Shown here piece after piece: positions 51,918 to 60,417 of a DNA stretch of 64,000 nt (positions are counted from its first letter, which is position 1; every line of letters starts with the position of its first letter). A program made the position numbers and the translations under genes. The notes below the pieces were generated by a model that saw only the letters and a program-made list of their open reading frames with translations, was not told where the DNA came from and did not search any database. Source of the DNA: an uncultured Lachnospiraceae bacterium (lineage in GTDB: Bacteria; Bacillota; Clostridia; Lachnospirales; Lachnospiraceae). The stretch spans positions 62,001 through 126,000 of the forward strand of contig CAKRAK010000003.1 of assembly GCA_934294885.1 (NCBI GenBank), read 5' to 3'.

Positions 51918-52721
51918 TTACATAAGGCTTTGTGCCTTATATCCTTCGGAAATAATATCCAACTGCTTGGAAAACCGTTCTAATTGTTCCAAATTTTCAC
52001 TTTGATATACCTTATAAAATTCGTCCTGAATCTTCAAAACTTCTCGTTTACTTGCAACCTTAAACAAATTCTGTATATTAATCAAAATATCGGAAACCAG
52101 CATTGCTTTTACCTGGAAAATATTTTGTGCATCCATAATCTCATCCCGGACAGTACCCATCTCCCGATCCAATGTAATAATAGCATCTGATGCCTTATGA
52201 AGCTTTTCCTTAATATGTTCCGGCATATTTCCCTTATATTTGTATTGAAGAGAATGCTCAATGGTTGCCCAGAAATTCATAGCCAGAGTCCGAATCTGAA
52301 TCTCGGCCTGAATCCGCTTTGTTCCATCCAAAGTATAGACATCATAATAAATAATAATGTGATAGCTTTGATATCCGCTTTCCTTCATGTTCTTAATATA
52401 ATCTTTTTCCTGAACGACTTCCATATCCGTTCTGTTATGTATAATTTCAACTACCTTCTCGATATCCTCCACAAACTGACAAATAATACGAATTCCTGCC
52501 ATATCAGAAATGCGGTCGTCTATCTCTTCGATTGAAATGTTTTTCTTTTGCATTTTATCTAAAATACTGGATATTTTTTTTACTCGTCCCGTCACCTGCT
52601 CTATCGGTGAATACAATCCTGCATTACGATATTCTTCTATAATGTGATTAAACTTAACGATTAACTCATCTACTGCAAGGCGATACGGATCTAAAATCTC
52701 CCGCCAAAGCTGAATTTCCAT
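51918..52721 (-). CDS. relQ: Small alarmone synthetase (RelQ/YjbM-type)
   Basis: 267 residues. Synthetase domain alone, no hydrolase, TGS or ACT. Motifs: VTGRVKKISSILDKM, ISDMAGIRIICQF, GYQSYHIIIYYDVY and EIQIRTLAMNFWATIEHSLQYKY, the substrate-site block of RelQ. It makes (p)ppGpp or pGpp from GTP/GDP and ATP. A C-terminal helix region (about 205-267) fits the tetramer helices, longer than in Bacillus YjbM (211 residues). The GTG at 52730 lies in the ribosome site AGGGGTG; the ATG at 52721 is preferred. A 35-bp-period direct repeat lies just upstream. Confidence 0.9.
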   Translation of the reverse strand: MEIQLWREILDPYRLAVDELIVKFNHIIEEYRNAGLYSPIEQVTGRVKKISSILDKMQKKNISIEEIDDRISDMAGIRIICQFVEDIEKVVEIIHNRTDMEVVQEKDYIKNMKESGYQSYHIIIYYDVYTLDGTKRIQAEIQIRTLAMNFWATIEHSLQYKYKGNMPEHIKEKLHKASDAIITLDREMGTVRDEIMDAQNIFQVKAMLVSDILINIQNLFKVASKREVLKIQDEFYKVYQSENLEQLERFSKQLDIISEGYKAQSLM

Positions 52722-52735
52722 TCTATTCACCCCTG

Positions 52736-52801
52736 TTTCTATATATATTTAAGGTTTTACACCTATCATTTTTCTATTATATTTAAGGTTTTACATATAT
52801 C
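52736..52801. repeat. Two direct repeats upstream of relQ
   Basis: Copies 52736-52767 and 52771-52801 share the core ATATTTAAGGTTTTACA and flanking TTTCTAT and TATC; they start 35 bp apart. They fill the space between the M23 peptidase gene and the relQ ribosome site. Minus-strand copies contain TATAAT or TATATA, so they might include promoter elements. Confidence 0.8.
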
Positions 52802-52838
52802 GTTTTATTTTATCATAGAAAAAGAGAAAATAAAAGCG

Positions 52839-53456
52839 TCACTCCTTATTTTTCAAGTAGAAATAAGGATTTACTGCTTTCATTTCCTGATGGGAACTAT
52901 AGATACCAAGATGTAAATGTGTGGGAAATTTACCTGTGGTTCCTTCTTCCCCTTCTCCGCTGTTTCCCATAAAACCAATGAATTGTCCTGCCCATACCGG
53001 ATCTCCAAGCTCTAAACCGTTGGCATAGGATGATAAATGGGCATAGTAAAAGTACGTCCCATTTTTTCCGGTTATACCAATTCTGTAGCCACCAAGAAAA
53101 AGCCAGCCTATATTGGTGACCGTTCCGCTGCAACAGCTCACAACCGGAATCTCTCCCGGGGTATCCTGCCGATCCATAATATCGCACCCCTCATGTTCTC
53201 CCTGAATACGTCCGGCACCATAAGAATCCTCATAATATATGCGATTTCTATAGGATATGGGAATTGGAAAACAATCCATATCACGGGAAACAGATTGATT
53301 GATCAAATTCTGTTTTTCATTGTTTTTATCATTCTGACCGGCTTTAAAAGAAATCATATGTTGAATGACAACAATCGCCAGCAATTCCATACAGAAAACA
53401 AAAAGAAAGAAATACCTTTTTATTATGTATTTTTCATGCCGGCTTTTTCTATACAT
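52839..53456 (-). CDS. M23-family (LytM-type) membrane-anchored peptidase
   Basis: 205 residues. An N-terminal membrane helix (about 14-36) precedes the M23 domain (about 70-200). Zinc ligands: His-x-x-x-Asp in GEHEGCDIM and His-x-His in PTHLHLGIY; YFYYAHLSSYANG is the usual middle block. GTVTNIGW is the biotinyl-like turn. It should cut wall peptide bridges or, if inactive, serve as an activator; catalytic residues look complete. No strong ribosome site precedes the ATG. In sporulating species similar proteins (SpoIIQ) act at the forespore, which is possible here but unproven. Confidence 0.85.
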   Translation of the reverse strand: MYRKSRHEKYIIKRYFFLFVFCMELLAIVVIQHMISFKAGQNDKNNEKQNLINQSVSRDMDCFPIPISYRNRIYYEDSYGAGRIQGEHEGCDIMDRQDTPGEIPVVSCCSGTVTNIGWLFLGGYRIGITGKNGTYFYYAHLSSYANGLELGDPVWAGQFIGFMGNSGEGEEGTTGKFPTHLHLGIYSSHQEMKAVNPYFYLKNKE

Positions 53457-53509
53457 ACATAAATTCTATCAATATCAATTACTATCATATATATGCATTT
53501 TTTTATATT

Positions 53510-54838
53510 TTATGATGAAACCATGTTACTTTCCAATTCGATTCTTCGGATGATACAGTTGGCTTCTCTGTATATATCAATCGGCTCTACATTCATGTAA
53601 TAATGTTGATTTGCATACACAATGTTCCCATGTATCATCGTCATAAGCACATTGTCCGTGCTGCCGCTATACACAATATTAGGAACCATATGATTCAACG
53701 GCTGCATATTCGGCTTTAGCAGATCAAGCAAAATGAGGTCAGCTGATTTCCCCTCCTGTAAACAGCCGGAATGTAACCCCAGCAAATCGGCACCGTTTAC
53801 GGTAGCCATACGAAGAATTTCCATAGGCGTAACAGCAGCCGCATCCTTATACTTTAACTTAGCACATCCGCAGGCAAGGTACATTTCCTTAAAAAAGTTC
53901 AGACTGTTATTGCTTGCCGGTCCGTCGGTTCCGATTGCCACCGGGATGTTCCTATGCAAATAATCCTTTAACGGAGCAATTCCACTGGCAAGTTTCATAT
54001 TTGAGGCAGGATTGGTTACCGCAAAAATATGATCCTCTTTCATGATTTCCCAATCCTCCGGAGTTGTATGAACCAGATGATGACCTGCTCCCCCATATCG
54101 GAACAAACCAAGATCATGCATGAGGCGAATCGGTGTTTTTCCGTATCTTTTTTTACAATCCTCCACTTCCCTTTCGGTTTCACTGTTATGCATGTAAACC
54201 GGAGCCTTTAACTCCTTACACAAATCGCTGATTGCTTCCAGTAATTCAAAACAGCAGCTATATTCGGAATGAAAACCTAACCGGTAATCTACAAACTCAC
54301 CGGCTCCATGAAATCTTTTATAATCACCCCTTAAAGTATTTACCGCACCATCCACAGATTCTTTTGTCTCACCGAATACAGTTCCGGATATCACTACCGG
54401 AAATCCCATTCGATTACAAGCCTTTGCAATCATTTCCGGATAAAAATACATTTCGAAGCTGGTTGTAATTCCGTTTCTCACATATTCCAGTATCGCCAGT
54501 TCCATCAAGGTCTCAATATCCGATTCCCGTAAACACCCCTCCGCAGGAAATATTTTGTTATGCAGCCACTCCTGCAGGGGCAGGTCATCCGCATAAGAAC
54601 GTAAAAAGGTCATAGGTCCATGGGCATGACAATTGACAAAGCCCGGCATGATCAGGTTTCCCATGCAATCAATCTCCCGATCAAAAGACGGTGCTTCCGT
54701 CGTATCGAATTTGTGGTTTTCCATATCGGAGCATATTATTTTTTCTATTTTTCCATCCAAAACCCATATTTCACCTTTAAAAATATCCCGATCCGGTTCC
54801 ATCGTTAAAATACGGGCATCATATAATCGGGTTCTCAT
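53510..54838 (-). CDS. Amidohydrolase, MTA/SAH deaminase-like
   Basis: 442 residues. Metal-dependent hydrolase with NCHAHGPMTFLRSYADDLPLQEWL (HxH), YMHNSETEREVEDC, GAGHHLVHTTPEDW and GTDGPASNNSLNFFKEMY. This set is that of 5'-methylthioadenosine/S-adenosylhomocysteine deaminases and related guanine/chlorohydrolase enzymes. The neighbour downstream of its promoter, purine nucleoside phosphorylase, supports a purine role: deamination, then phosphorolysis. The exact substrate is inferred only. It starts 13 bases after the phosphorylase gene. Confidence 0.88.
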   Translation of the reverse strand: MRTRLYDARILTMEPDRDIFKGEIWVLDGKIEKIICSDMENHKFDTTEAPSFDREIDCMGNLIMPGFVNCHAHGPMTFLRSYADDLPLQEWLHNKIFPAEGCLRESDIETLMELAILEYVRNGITTSFEMYFYPEMIAKACNRMGFPVVISGTVFGETKESVDGAVNTLRGDYKRFHGAGEFVDYRLGFHSEYSCCFELLEAISDLCKELKAPVYMHNSETEREVEDCKKRYGKTPIRLMHDLGLFRYGGAGHHLVHTTPEDWEIMKEDHIFAVTNPASNMKLASGIAPLKDYLHRNIPVAIGTDGPASNNSLNFFKEMYLACGCAKLKYKDAAAVTPMEILRMATVNGADLLGLHSGCLQEGKSADLILLDLLKPNMQPLNHMVPNIVYSGSTDNVLMTMIHGNIVYANQHYYMNVEPIDIYREANCIIRRIELESNMVSS

Positions 54839-54850
54839 ATAATCACCTTC

Positions 54851-55672
54851 TTACATTTTTGAAATCACATTTTTTACCAGTTGTTGGAATTTCGGTGCCG
54901 CAGCATCGGCAGCCATCTTAACCTCTTCATGGCATAACGGCTGTTTACTGATTCCGGCTGCAAGATTAGATATAAAGGATATTCCACATACCTCCATACC
55001 CATATGAGAAGCTGTAACAGCTTCAACGGCGGTACTCATACCTACAGCAGATGCGCCTAAAAGCTTACACATTCTAATCTCCGCAGGTGTCTCATAGCTT
55101 GGTCCCGTAAGCTGCAAATATACACCCTCCTGTAACGGAATATCAAGCGCTTTTGCCGATTGACGAATGGTATCCTGCAAAGCCGGTGTATAGATATGAC
55201 TCATATCCGGAAAGCGGGGGCCGAAGGATTCTTCATTCTCTCCTAATAAGGGATTTGGTACAAAACAGGATATATGATCGGTAATCAGCATAAAATCACC
55301 ACAGGAAAAGCCATCTCCCAATCCACCTGCTGCATTTGTTAAAAACAGTGTTTTTGCTCCTAACAGATGCATCAGACGAATCGGCAGCACAACATCCTCC
55401 ATAGAATATCCTTCATAGTAATGAACCCTTCCCTGCATAATTACCACCGGTGTCTTTTCCACATATCCAAACACGAATCTTCCCTTATGTCCGGCTACCG
55501 TAGACTGTGGAAAATTATCAATATCCTTATACGCAACTACCGCCTCTATCTGAATACGATCAGCAAAATCCCCTAATCCGGAACCTAAGACCAAAGCAAC
55601 TCTCGGTGTAAAATCCGTTACCTTTCTAATAGCATTCAGACATTGATTAACTCTTACTTCTAACTTCCCCAT
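54851..55672 (-). CDS. punA: Purine-nucleoside phosphorylase
   Basis: 273 residues from the preferred start. Trimeric-type PNP: LVLGSGLGDFAD, VAGHKGRFVFG, GRVHYYEGYS, LTNAAGGLG, GPSYETPAEIRM and VGMSTAVEAVTA. It splits inosine and guanosine with phosphate. The frame opens 39 codons earlier (55789) but those codons span the promoter and terminator; GGAGG eight bases before the ATG at 55672 decides the start. Confidence 0.96.
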   Translation of the reverse strand: MGKLEVRVNQCLNAIRKVTDFTPRVALVLGSGLGDFADRIQIEAVVAYKDIDNFPQSTVAGHKGRFVFGYVEKTPVVIMQGRVHYYEGYSMEDVVLPIRLMHLLGAKTLFLTNAAGGLGDGFSCGDFMLITDHISCFVPNPLLGENEESFGPRFPDMSHIYTPALQDTIRQSAKALDIPLQEGVYLQLTGPSYETPAEIRMCKLLGASAVGMSTAVEAVTASHMGMEVCGISFISNLAAGISKQPLCHEEVKMAADAAAPKFQQLVKNVISKM

Positions 55673-55717
55673 AATAAATACCTCCTGCCATTCCAGCACC
55701 CAAAATAATCTGTTTCC

Positions 55718-55746
55718 ATTATACTGGAAGCAGGTAAAAATATCAA
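55718..55746 (-). promoter_or_regulatory. Promoter of punA and the amidohydrolase gene
   Basis: On the minus strand TTGATA (55741-55746), 17 bases, TATAAT (55718-55723). It sits right after the L,D-transpeptidase terminator. Confidence 0.78.
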
Positions 55747-55756
55747 TATTGCACAA

Positions 55757-55784
55757 AGGGCCGGCGCTTAAATCCGCCGACCCT
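55757..55784 (-). terminator. GC-rich hairpin ending the L,D-transpeptidase unit
   Basis: Arms AGGGCCGGCG (55757-55766) and CGCCGACCCT (55775-55784) pair with one mismatch. It begins 20 bases after the stop; the T run beyond is short (CTTTG). Confidence 0.7.
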
Positions 55785-55803
55785 GTCAATTCATAACACT
55801 TAT

Positions 55804-57909
55804 TTATTTTTTACTGATTCGGTCATCGTTGTCCTCATAATAAACTAAAACAGGAGTTCCGACATCAAAAGTCTCATATAACTTCTGGGCAAATTCTCTC
55901 GGAAGGTTGATACATCCATGAGAACCGCTGTATAAGAATATATCCCCGCCATAAGCATATCTCCAACCGTCTGCATCGTGAAGACCATAACCGCCATTAA
56001 ACGGCATCCAATAGGTTACATGGGATTCATATGAATACTCCATGGTTGTTTCCTGCGTTTCATAAGGATTACCTGCTTCATCTAAAGCAATAACAGTTCT
56101 GGTTTTCGGAACCTTTTCTCCCCGCAGGGTTGCCGGACTTTGTTTTGCCTGTATGACATACAATCCAAGACAGGTTCCGTGTCCTTGGGAAATACAACCT
56201 GATACGCAATCGCTTTCCGCAATCTTTTTACCATCCTTATATGCAACAACCTTTTGTTTTGAAAGATTTGCCTCTATGTATGTATCACCGATATCATTAT
56301 CACCAACTAAGGAAATTCCCTTCTGGGTAAATGTAACATCTACGGTAGCCGGCTTTTTATCATTTAATGCACTCATCAGATCTTTTACAGTCTGCTCCTG
56401 ATCCATTATATAACCAATGTTATTCTTTCCTTCAATTTCAATGTACTGATTTCCCCAAGAGGTTTTAAATTTTCTCTTTGTTCCAACAGTATCATACTGC
56501 TGTGCCAGTTTTTTTACGTAGTTGTTTACCTTTGTCTCGGAAACAGCCATTGTATTACCTTTTTCTTCCAGTACATCATCCAAAAATTCAATATTCGGTT
56601 CTAATTCTAAATCGTCTAATTTTAGGGTAATTACACAGTTCTTGAAATCACCCAGCTTTTCATATTCTTCCACAAGAGATGGACTGTCTTTGAAAACAGC
56701 CGGTTTACAGTAGCAATCCTCAGCAGTCAAATCCATATTTGCCTGAATCTGACTCAGTTTTTCAGCAACCGTTTGCTTGAATATATCCTCATCCAAACGG
56801 TTACCCATAACCTCATCTACAATCACATACTGTTTTCCTTCAAGACCGATATATGCATCTACAGGATCAACAATATCTTTAGAAGTCAGAATGTCCATCT
56901 TTTTATAAATATCCTCTAACTTCTCCTGATTCCATGTAACATCGGCATCAATTTGAAAATCATGTTTATTAAAAATCTCAACAAACCATATATATGGTTT
57001 CTGGTCCTTCAAACATCTGGATACCTTTTCCTTCAATGTAATAACCATATCAATATCTTTTCCGACAATCTTTTCTTCCTTCTGATCTACAGTATTCATG
57101 GTTAATACATATGCAGAATAAAAATTATCCAATGTATTTTTTGCAGTCGGCTCATCCATGCTTGACACATCCGTCCCGTTAATTGCTACCGCAGGATAAA
57201 AATTAGAAGAAAAATACCAAAAACCTGTAAAATAAACTCCAAGTAAAAAGACAATTGTAATACACAATACTACAATCGGCCATTTTCTCTTCTTTTTATC
57301 GGAGGAAACCTGAGTGCCCTCATTTGTATTCCCTTCCCCTTCGTTATCCTTTTGTTCTTTTTTTGCAGCATTCACATCCGCTAAACGTTTGCTTTGGGAG
57401 ATTGCTTTTGTTTCTGATTTGTCATCCTTTTTTTCTTCTGTTTTTTTGTCGTCTTTTTCATCCGGCTTTTTCTTGCCTGATTTTGACTCTGACTGCTTCT
57501 CATCTACAGAATTCGTTTTTTTATCATCTGATTTCCCTTGTGATTTCTTTTCGTCCCCTTTTACGTCTGATTCTTTGTCATCTGATTTTTTAGAAGCTTT
57601 GTCGTCTGTTGTTTTCTCCGGTTTCTTCTCATCTTTGGAATCCGATTTTTTATCATCCTTCCCACCAGACTTTTTATCCTCTTTAGCTTCAGACTTTTTC
57701 CCCTCTGAACTTACCTCTGAATCCTTCTCCTCTGACCCGGCTTCTGATTTCTTATCCCCTGCCTTCTGATTCTCTGCCTTATCATTGAAGCCAGAGTCTT
57801 TCTTTTCCGTACGGACAGACTCTTTATCATCATCCGGTAACGTAAGCTCAATATATTCTGACTTTTCAAATTCCTCTAGTTTTGAATTGTGTTTTTTCTC
57901 TCCACTCAT
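55804..57909 (-). CDS. L,D-transpeptidase with long charged cytosolic tail
   Basis: 701 residues. Residues 1-205 are low complexity, Lys/Asp/Ser/Glu-rich with repeated DKKS and DDKK words, and should be cytosolic. One membrane helix follows (WPIVVLCITIVFLLGVYF). Outside lie a peptidoglycan-binding PG_binding_4-type region (about 240-560) and the YkuD catalytic domain near the end, with SGSHGCINLPREFA holding the catalytic Cys. It would form 3-3 cross-links or attach proteins to the wall. GGGAG six bases before the ATG at 57909 decides the start; the TTG at 57924 is not needed. Promoter and a leader palindrome lie upstream. Confidence 0.9.
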   Translation of the reverse strand: MSGEKKHNSKLEEFEKSEYIELTLPDDDKESVRTEKKDSGFNDKAENQKAGDKKSEAGSEEKDSEVSSEGKKSEAKEDKKSGGKDDKKSDSKDEKKPEKTTDDKASKKSDDKESDVKGDEKKSQGKSDDKKTNSVDEKQSESKSGKKKPDEKDDKKTEEKKDDKSETKAISQSKRLADVNAAKKEQKDNEGEGNTNEGTQVSSDKKKRKWPIVVLCITIVFLLGVYFTGFWYFSSNFYPAVAINGTDVSSMDEPTAKNTLDNFYSAYVLTMNTVDQKEEKIVGKDIDMVITLKEKVSRCLKDQKPYIWFVEIFNKHDFQIDADVTWNQEKLEDIYKKMDILTSKDIVDPVDAYIGLEGKQYVIVDEVMGNRLDEDIFKQTVAEKLSQIQANMDLTAEDCYCKPAVFKDSPSLVEEYEKLGDFKNCVITLKLDDLELEPNIEFLDDVLEEKGNTMAVSETKVNNYVKKLAQQYDTVGTKRKFKTSWGNQYIEIEGKNNIGYIMDQEQTVKDLMSALNDKKPATVDVTFTQKGISLVGDNDIGDTYIEANLSKQKVVAYKDGKKIAESDCVSGCISQGHGTCLGLYVIQAKQSPATLRGEKVPKTRTVIALDEAGNPYETQETTMEYSYESHVTYWMPFNGGYGLHDADGWRYAYGGDIFLYSGSHGCINLPREFAQKLYETFDVGTPVLVYYEDNDDRISKK

Positions 57910-57933
57910 ACCCTTCTCCCGCAATCTATTCTG

Positions 57934-57960
57934 TTTAAAACATCCAAAACATGTTTTAAA
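57934..57960 (-). promoter_or_regulatory. Perfect 10-bp inverted repeat in the L,D-transpeptidase leader
   Basis: TTTAAAACAT (57934-57943) and ATGTTTTAAA (57951-57960), 7-base centre. It lies between the promoter and the ribosome site, roughly +21 to +47. No T run follows on the minus strand, so an operator or RNA hairpin is more likely than a terminator. Confidence 0.55.
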
Positions 57961-57987
57961 TCCAATCTCATTTATAAATCAATCATC

Positions 57988-58016
57988 AGTATACTAAGAT
58001 TTCATATGATATGCAA
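57988..58016 (-). promoter_or_regulatory. Probable promoter of the L,D-transpeptidase gene
   Basis: On the minus strand TTGCAT (58011-58016), 17 bases, TATACT (57988-57993). Confidence 0.6.
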
Positions 58017-58048
58017 CAATTTTACGTACATTCGTAAGATATTTTATA

Positions 58049-59038
58049 CTAAACAAGATATTTCTGAATCCTGTCTCCCAAAATCCTTTTTCCAACCAAT
58101 GCCATGAAAAAAAACAGTCTCGGACTTATCCTTATCCCTAAAATTGCCAAATCCTGTAAATCCCTTTTGGATTTTATTTTTTTGTAGTATTTATGATATC
58201 TTCTGAAATTTTTCTTTATGAGTTTTCCGTACTCACTTACATATTCCGAAGATATGACCATCTGAAAATAAACCCAGAGATTGCTGCGAATGATACGATA
58301 TCCGATACAATCTCTTATATAATTATCATCACCCTTATAGGAGCCTTTAATCAGGTTCGCCGCCTTTATATTATCCGTTACATTTCTTCTAAGTGTCTTT
58401 TTCTTATATGTCTGTTGCAGGGCACTATCCTGATTCAACACATAGACATAACAGGCATCCGATATATAATGAACCTTTTTACAGTGATTTAAATACCGGA
58501 TTACAAATAACATATCCTCACCGATGGATAATCCTTCCTGAAAGCGGTCATCTCCGATTAAGGAACGACGAAAAATCTTATTCCAGCAGGCACCGGTTAT
58601 ATATGGCGTGCATAAAACATGGTAATAAAACTCATGTATATCCACAGGATTCGAAATCAGAAACTCCTTTGAATCCTTCCCTTCTCTTACATATCCGCAT
58701 GCAGCAATATCAGCATCCTCGATTCCCTTCACCAAGGTTTCCGTATAATCCGGTCTGACATAATCATCTCCATCACAAAAAATCAGATATTCCCCTGTCG
58801 CATAGTCAATCCCTGCATTTCTGGCGCAGGATACACCTTTGTTTTCCTGGGAAATCAAATGTACCGTTTCATTTTCTTCCTCAAGTCTTTGACAAATTTC
58901 CGGACTGTTATCTACACTTCCGTCATTAATCAGTATAATTTCATATAGACTATACCGCTGATTCAACAGACTTTTTACACATCGTTCAATATATGCTTCA
59001 CAATTATATACCGGAACAATTACTGATACTTTATGCAT
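58049..59038 (-). CDS. Family 2 glycosyltransferase
   Basis: 329 residues. GT-A fold: VSVIVPVYNCEAYIERCVKSLL, EIILINDGSVDNS, ARNAGIDYATGEYLIFCDGDDYV with the DGDD metal site, and GACWNKIFRRSLI. C-terminal region is basic (RRYHKYYKKIKSKRD) and ends with a hydrophobic stretch that may touch the membrane. Sugar and acceptor are unknown; a cell-surface glycan is likely. AAGGAG eight bases before the ATG at 59038 decides the start. It is flanked by wall enzymes on both sides but has no polysaccharide cluster around it. Confidence 0.9.
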   Translation of the reverse strand: MHKVSVIVPVYNCEAYIERCVKSLLNQRYSLYEIILINDGSVDNSPEICQRLEEENETVHLISQENKGVSCARNAGIDYATGEYLIFCDGDDYVRPDYTETLVKGIEDADIAACGYVREGKDSKEFLISNPVDIHEFYYHVLCTPYITGACWNKIFRRSLIGDDRFQEGLSIGEDMLFVIRYLNHCKKVHYISDACYVYVLNQDSALQQTYKKKTLRRNVTDNIKAANLIKGSYKGDDNYIRDCIGYRIIRSNLWVYFQMVISSEYVSEYGKLIKKNFRRYHKYYKKIKSKRDLQDLAILGIRISPRLFFFMALVGKRILGDRIQKYLV

Positions 59039-59114
59039 GCTTTCCTCTCCTTGCATATCTAAACTTTTTATTCTCCTAATGGTAACATAATCTATTTTTT
59101 TTGTCGAGGCAGGT

Positions 59115-60308
59115 TTACGAATGAATATGGCAGATATACTGCTTTAACAGTTTTAAATACAAGCCTGTATACTGAATTTGTTTGATATCCTCTATTGCCA
59201 GTAATTCCACTTCACCGATTTTATCATTTCCGTTATAATATTCCATTCTTCCAATCACACTGTCCTTTTTAATCGGTGCCGTCTTCTTGTCTATCACACA
59301 TTTTTTTGTGATTTTAGAACTGTCCGAATCCCCTACCAAAGCATAGGAGAAATCATTTTTTGCATAAATTTTCATATAATCTTTATCGCCATCTGTAATC
59401 TCAATTACATTCTTTCCGTCTAATACCTTTTTATCCTCATATAATTTACAATTAGAAAATCCGTAATTTAACAATGCCTCTGCATCCTGATACCGTATTT
59501 CTTTTGTCTTGGAACCCATAACAACCGCCAGCAACGTCATGCCGTCCCGTTTTGCCGTCGCACACATGGAAAAACCCGCAACTGAAGTGTAACCGGTTTT
59601 CAAACCATTTGCTCCATTATATTTTTTTAAGAATTTGTTGGTATTTGCCAAACCGAACTCAGATTCTCCCCTTTTTGTTTTGTGGGTAATATGATCCATC
59701 CAGATAGAAGAATAATCAAATACCTCCGGATGGGTTAAAATCAGTTCTCTGGACAAAAGGGCAATATCCATGGCACTCATTTCATGGCCCTCCGCTTCCA
59801 GTCCACATACATTTACAAAATTTGTATGGTTCATCTGCAATTTTTTTGCCCGTTCATTCATTTTTTTAACAAATGCCTCTTCACTTCCCGCAACAGCTTC
59901 ACTGACAGCAACCGCCGCATCATTTGCAGAAGAAACAATCATACATTTTAACAAATCATCAAAGGTCTGCACCTCTCCGGCTTCCAAATAAACCTGACTG
60001 CCACCCATATCTGCCGCATGCTGTGATACGGTAATCTCATCTGTCAATGCAATTTTTCCCGCCTTTATTGCGTCAAAGGCAAGAAGCATTGTCATAATTT
60101 TTGTTACCGATGCAGGTTTCCTTGGTGTGTCTCCATCCTTTTCATATAAAATCCGACCACTGGTCAATTCCATTAATACAACAGAGGGTGATTCAATGGT
60201 TAATTCTTCATTTGCAGCATAACATCCGGTTCCCGGAATCTGAACAAGACCGAGAAGCAGGAACAGATTGCACATTATACTTATAAAGATTTTTCTGAAT
60301 TTTTTCAA
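59115..60308 (-). CDS. D-alanyl-D-alanine carboxypeptidase (DacA/PBP5-type)
   Basis: 397 residues. A signal peptide ends near GTGCYA, followed by the S11 motifs SVTK (in PASVTKIM), SAN (in VSSANDAAVA) and KTG (in GLKTGYTS), then a PBP5 C-terminal domain (about 290-380). The final helix region (IQYTGLYLKLLKQYICHIHS) may serve as the amphipathic membrane anchor. Second such enzyme of the window; unlike the one at 9709 it has no lipobox. Start is a TTG with a weak GGAT ribosome site; no ATG in frame keeps the basic start of the signal peptide. Confidence 0.92.
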   Translation of the reverse strand: MKKFRKIFISIMCNLFLLLGLVQIPGTGCYAANEELTIESPSVVLMELTSGRILYEKDGDTPRKPASVTKIMTMLLAFDAIKAGKIALTDEITVSQHAADMGGSQVYLEAGEVQTFDDLLKCMIVSSANDAAVAVSEAVAGSEEAFVKKMNERAKKLQMNHTNFVNVCGLEAEGHEMSAMDIALLSRELILTHPEVFDYSSIWMDHITHKTKRGESEFGLANTNKFLKKYNGANGLKTGYTSVAGFSMCATAKRDGMTLLAVVMGSKTKEIRYQDAEALLNYGFSNCKLYEDKKVLDGKNVIEITDGDKDYMKIYAKNDFSYALVGDSDSSKITKKCVIDKKTAPIKKDSVIGRMEYYNGNDKIGEVELLAIEDIKQIQYTGLYLKLLKQYICHIHS

Positions 60309-60362
60309 ATGAATAATCCATTATTCTTTTTATCATATTATTAAACTCCGAATGAAAATATT

Positions 60363-60401
60363 CATAAAAAACCACATATACCAATACGATATATGTGGTT
60401 T
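60363..60401 (-). terminator. Intrinsic terminator after the phosphorylase gene
   Basis: Perfect 12-bp stem: 60390-60401 with 60369-60380, 9-base loop, followed on the minus strand by a T run (60366-60370 region). It ends the deoB-pdp unit 17 bases after the stop codon. Confidence 0.92.
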
Positions 60402-60417
60402 GGTTCTTTCGATAAAA

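Noticed and set aside
57314..57769. 151-codon Ser/Phe-rich frame on plus
   Set aside because: Antisense of the Lys/Asp/Ser-rich tail of the L,D-transpeptidase; composition explains it fully.
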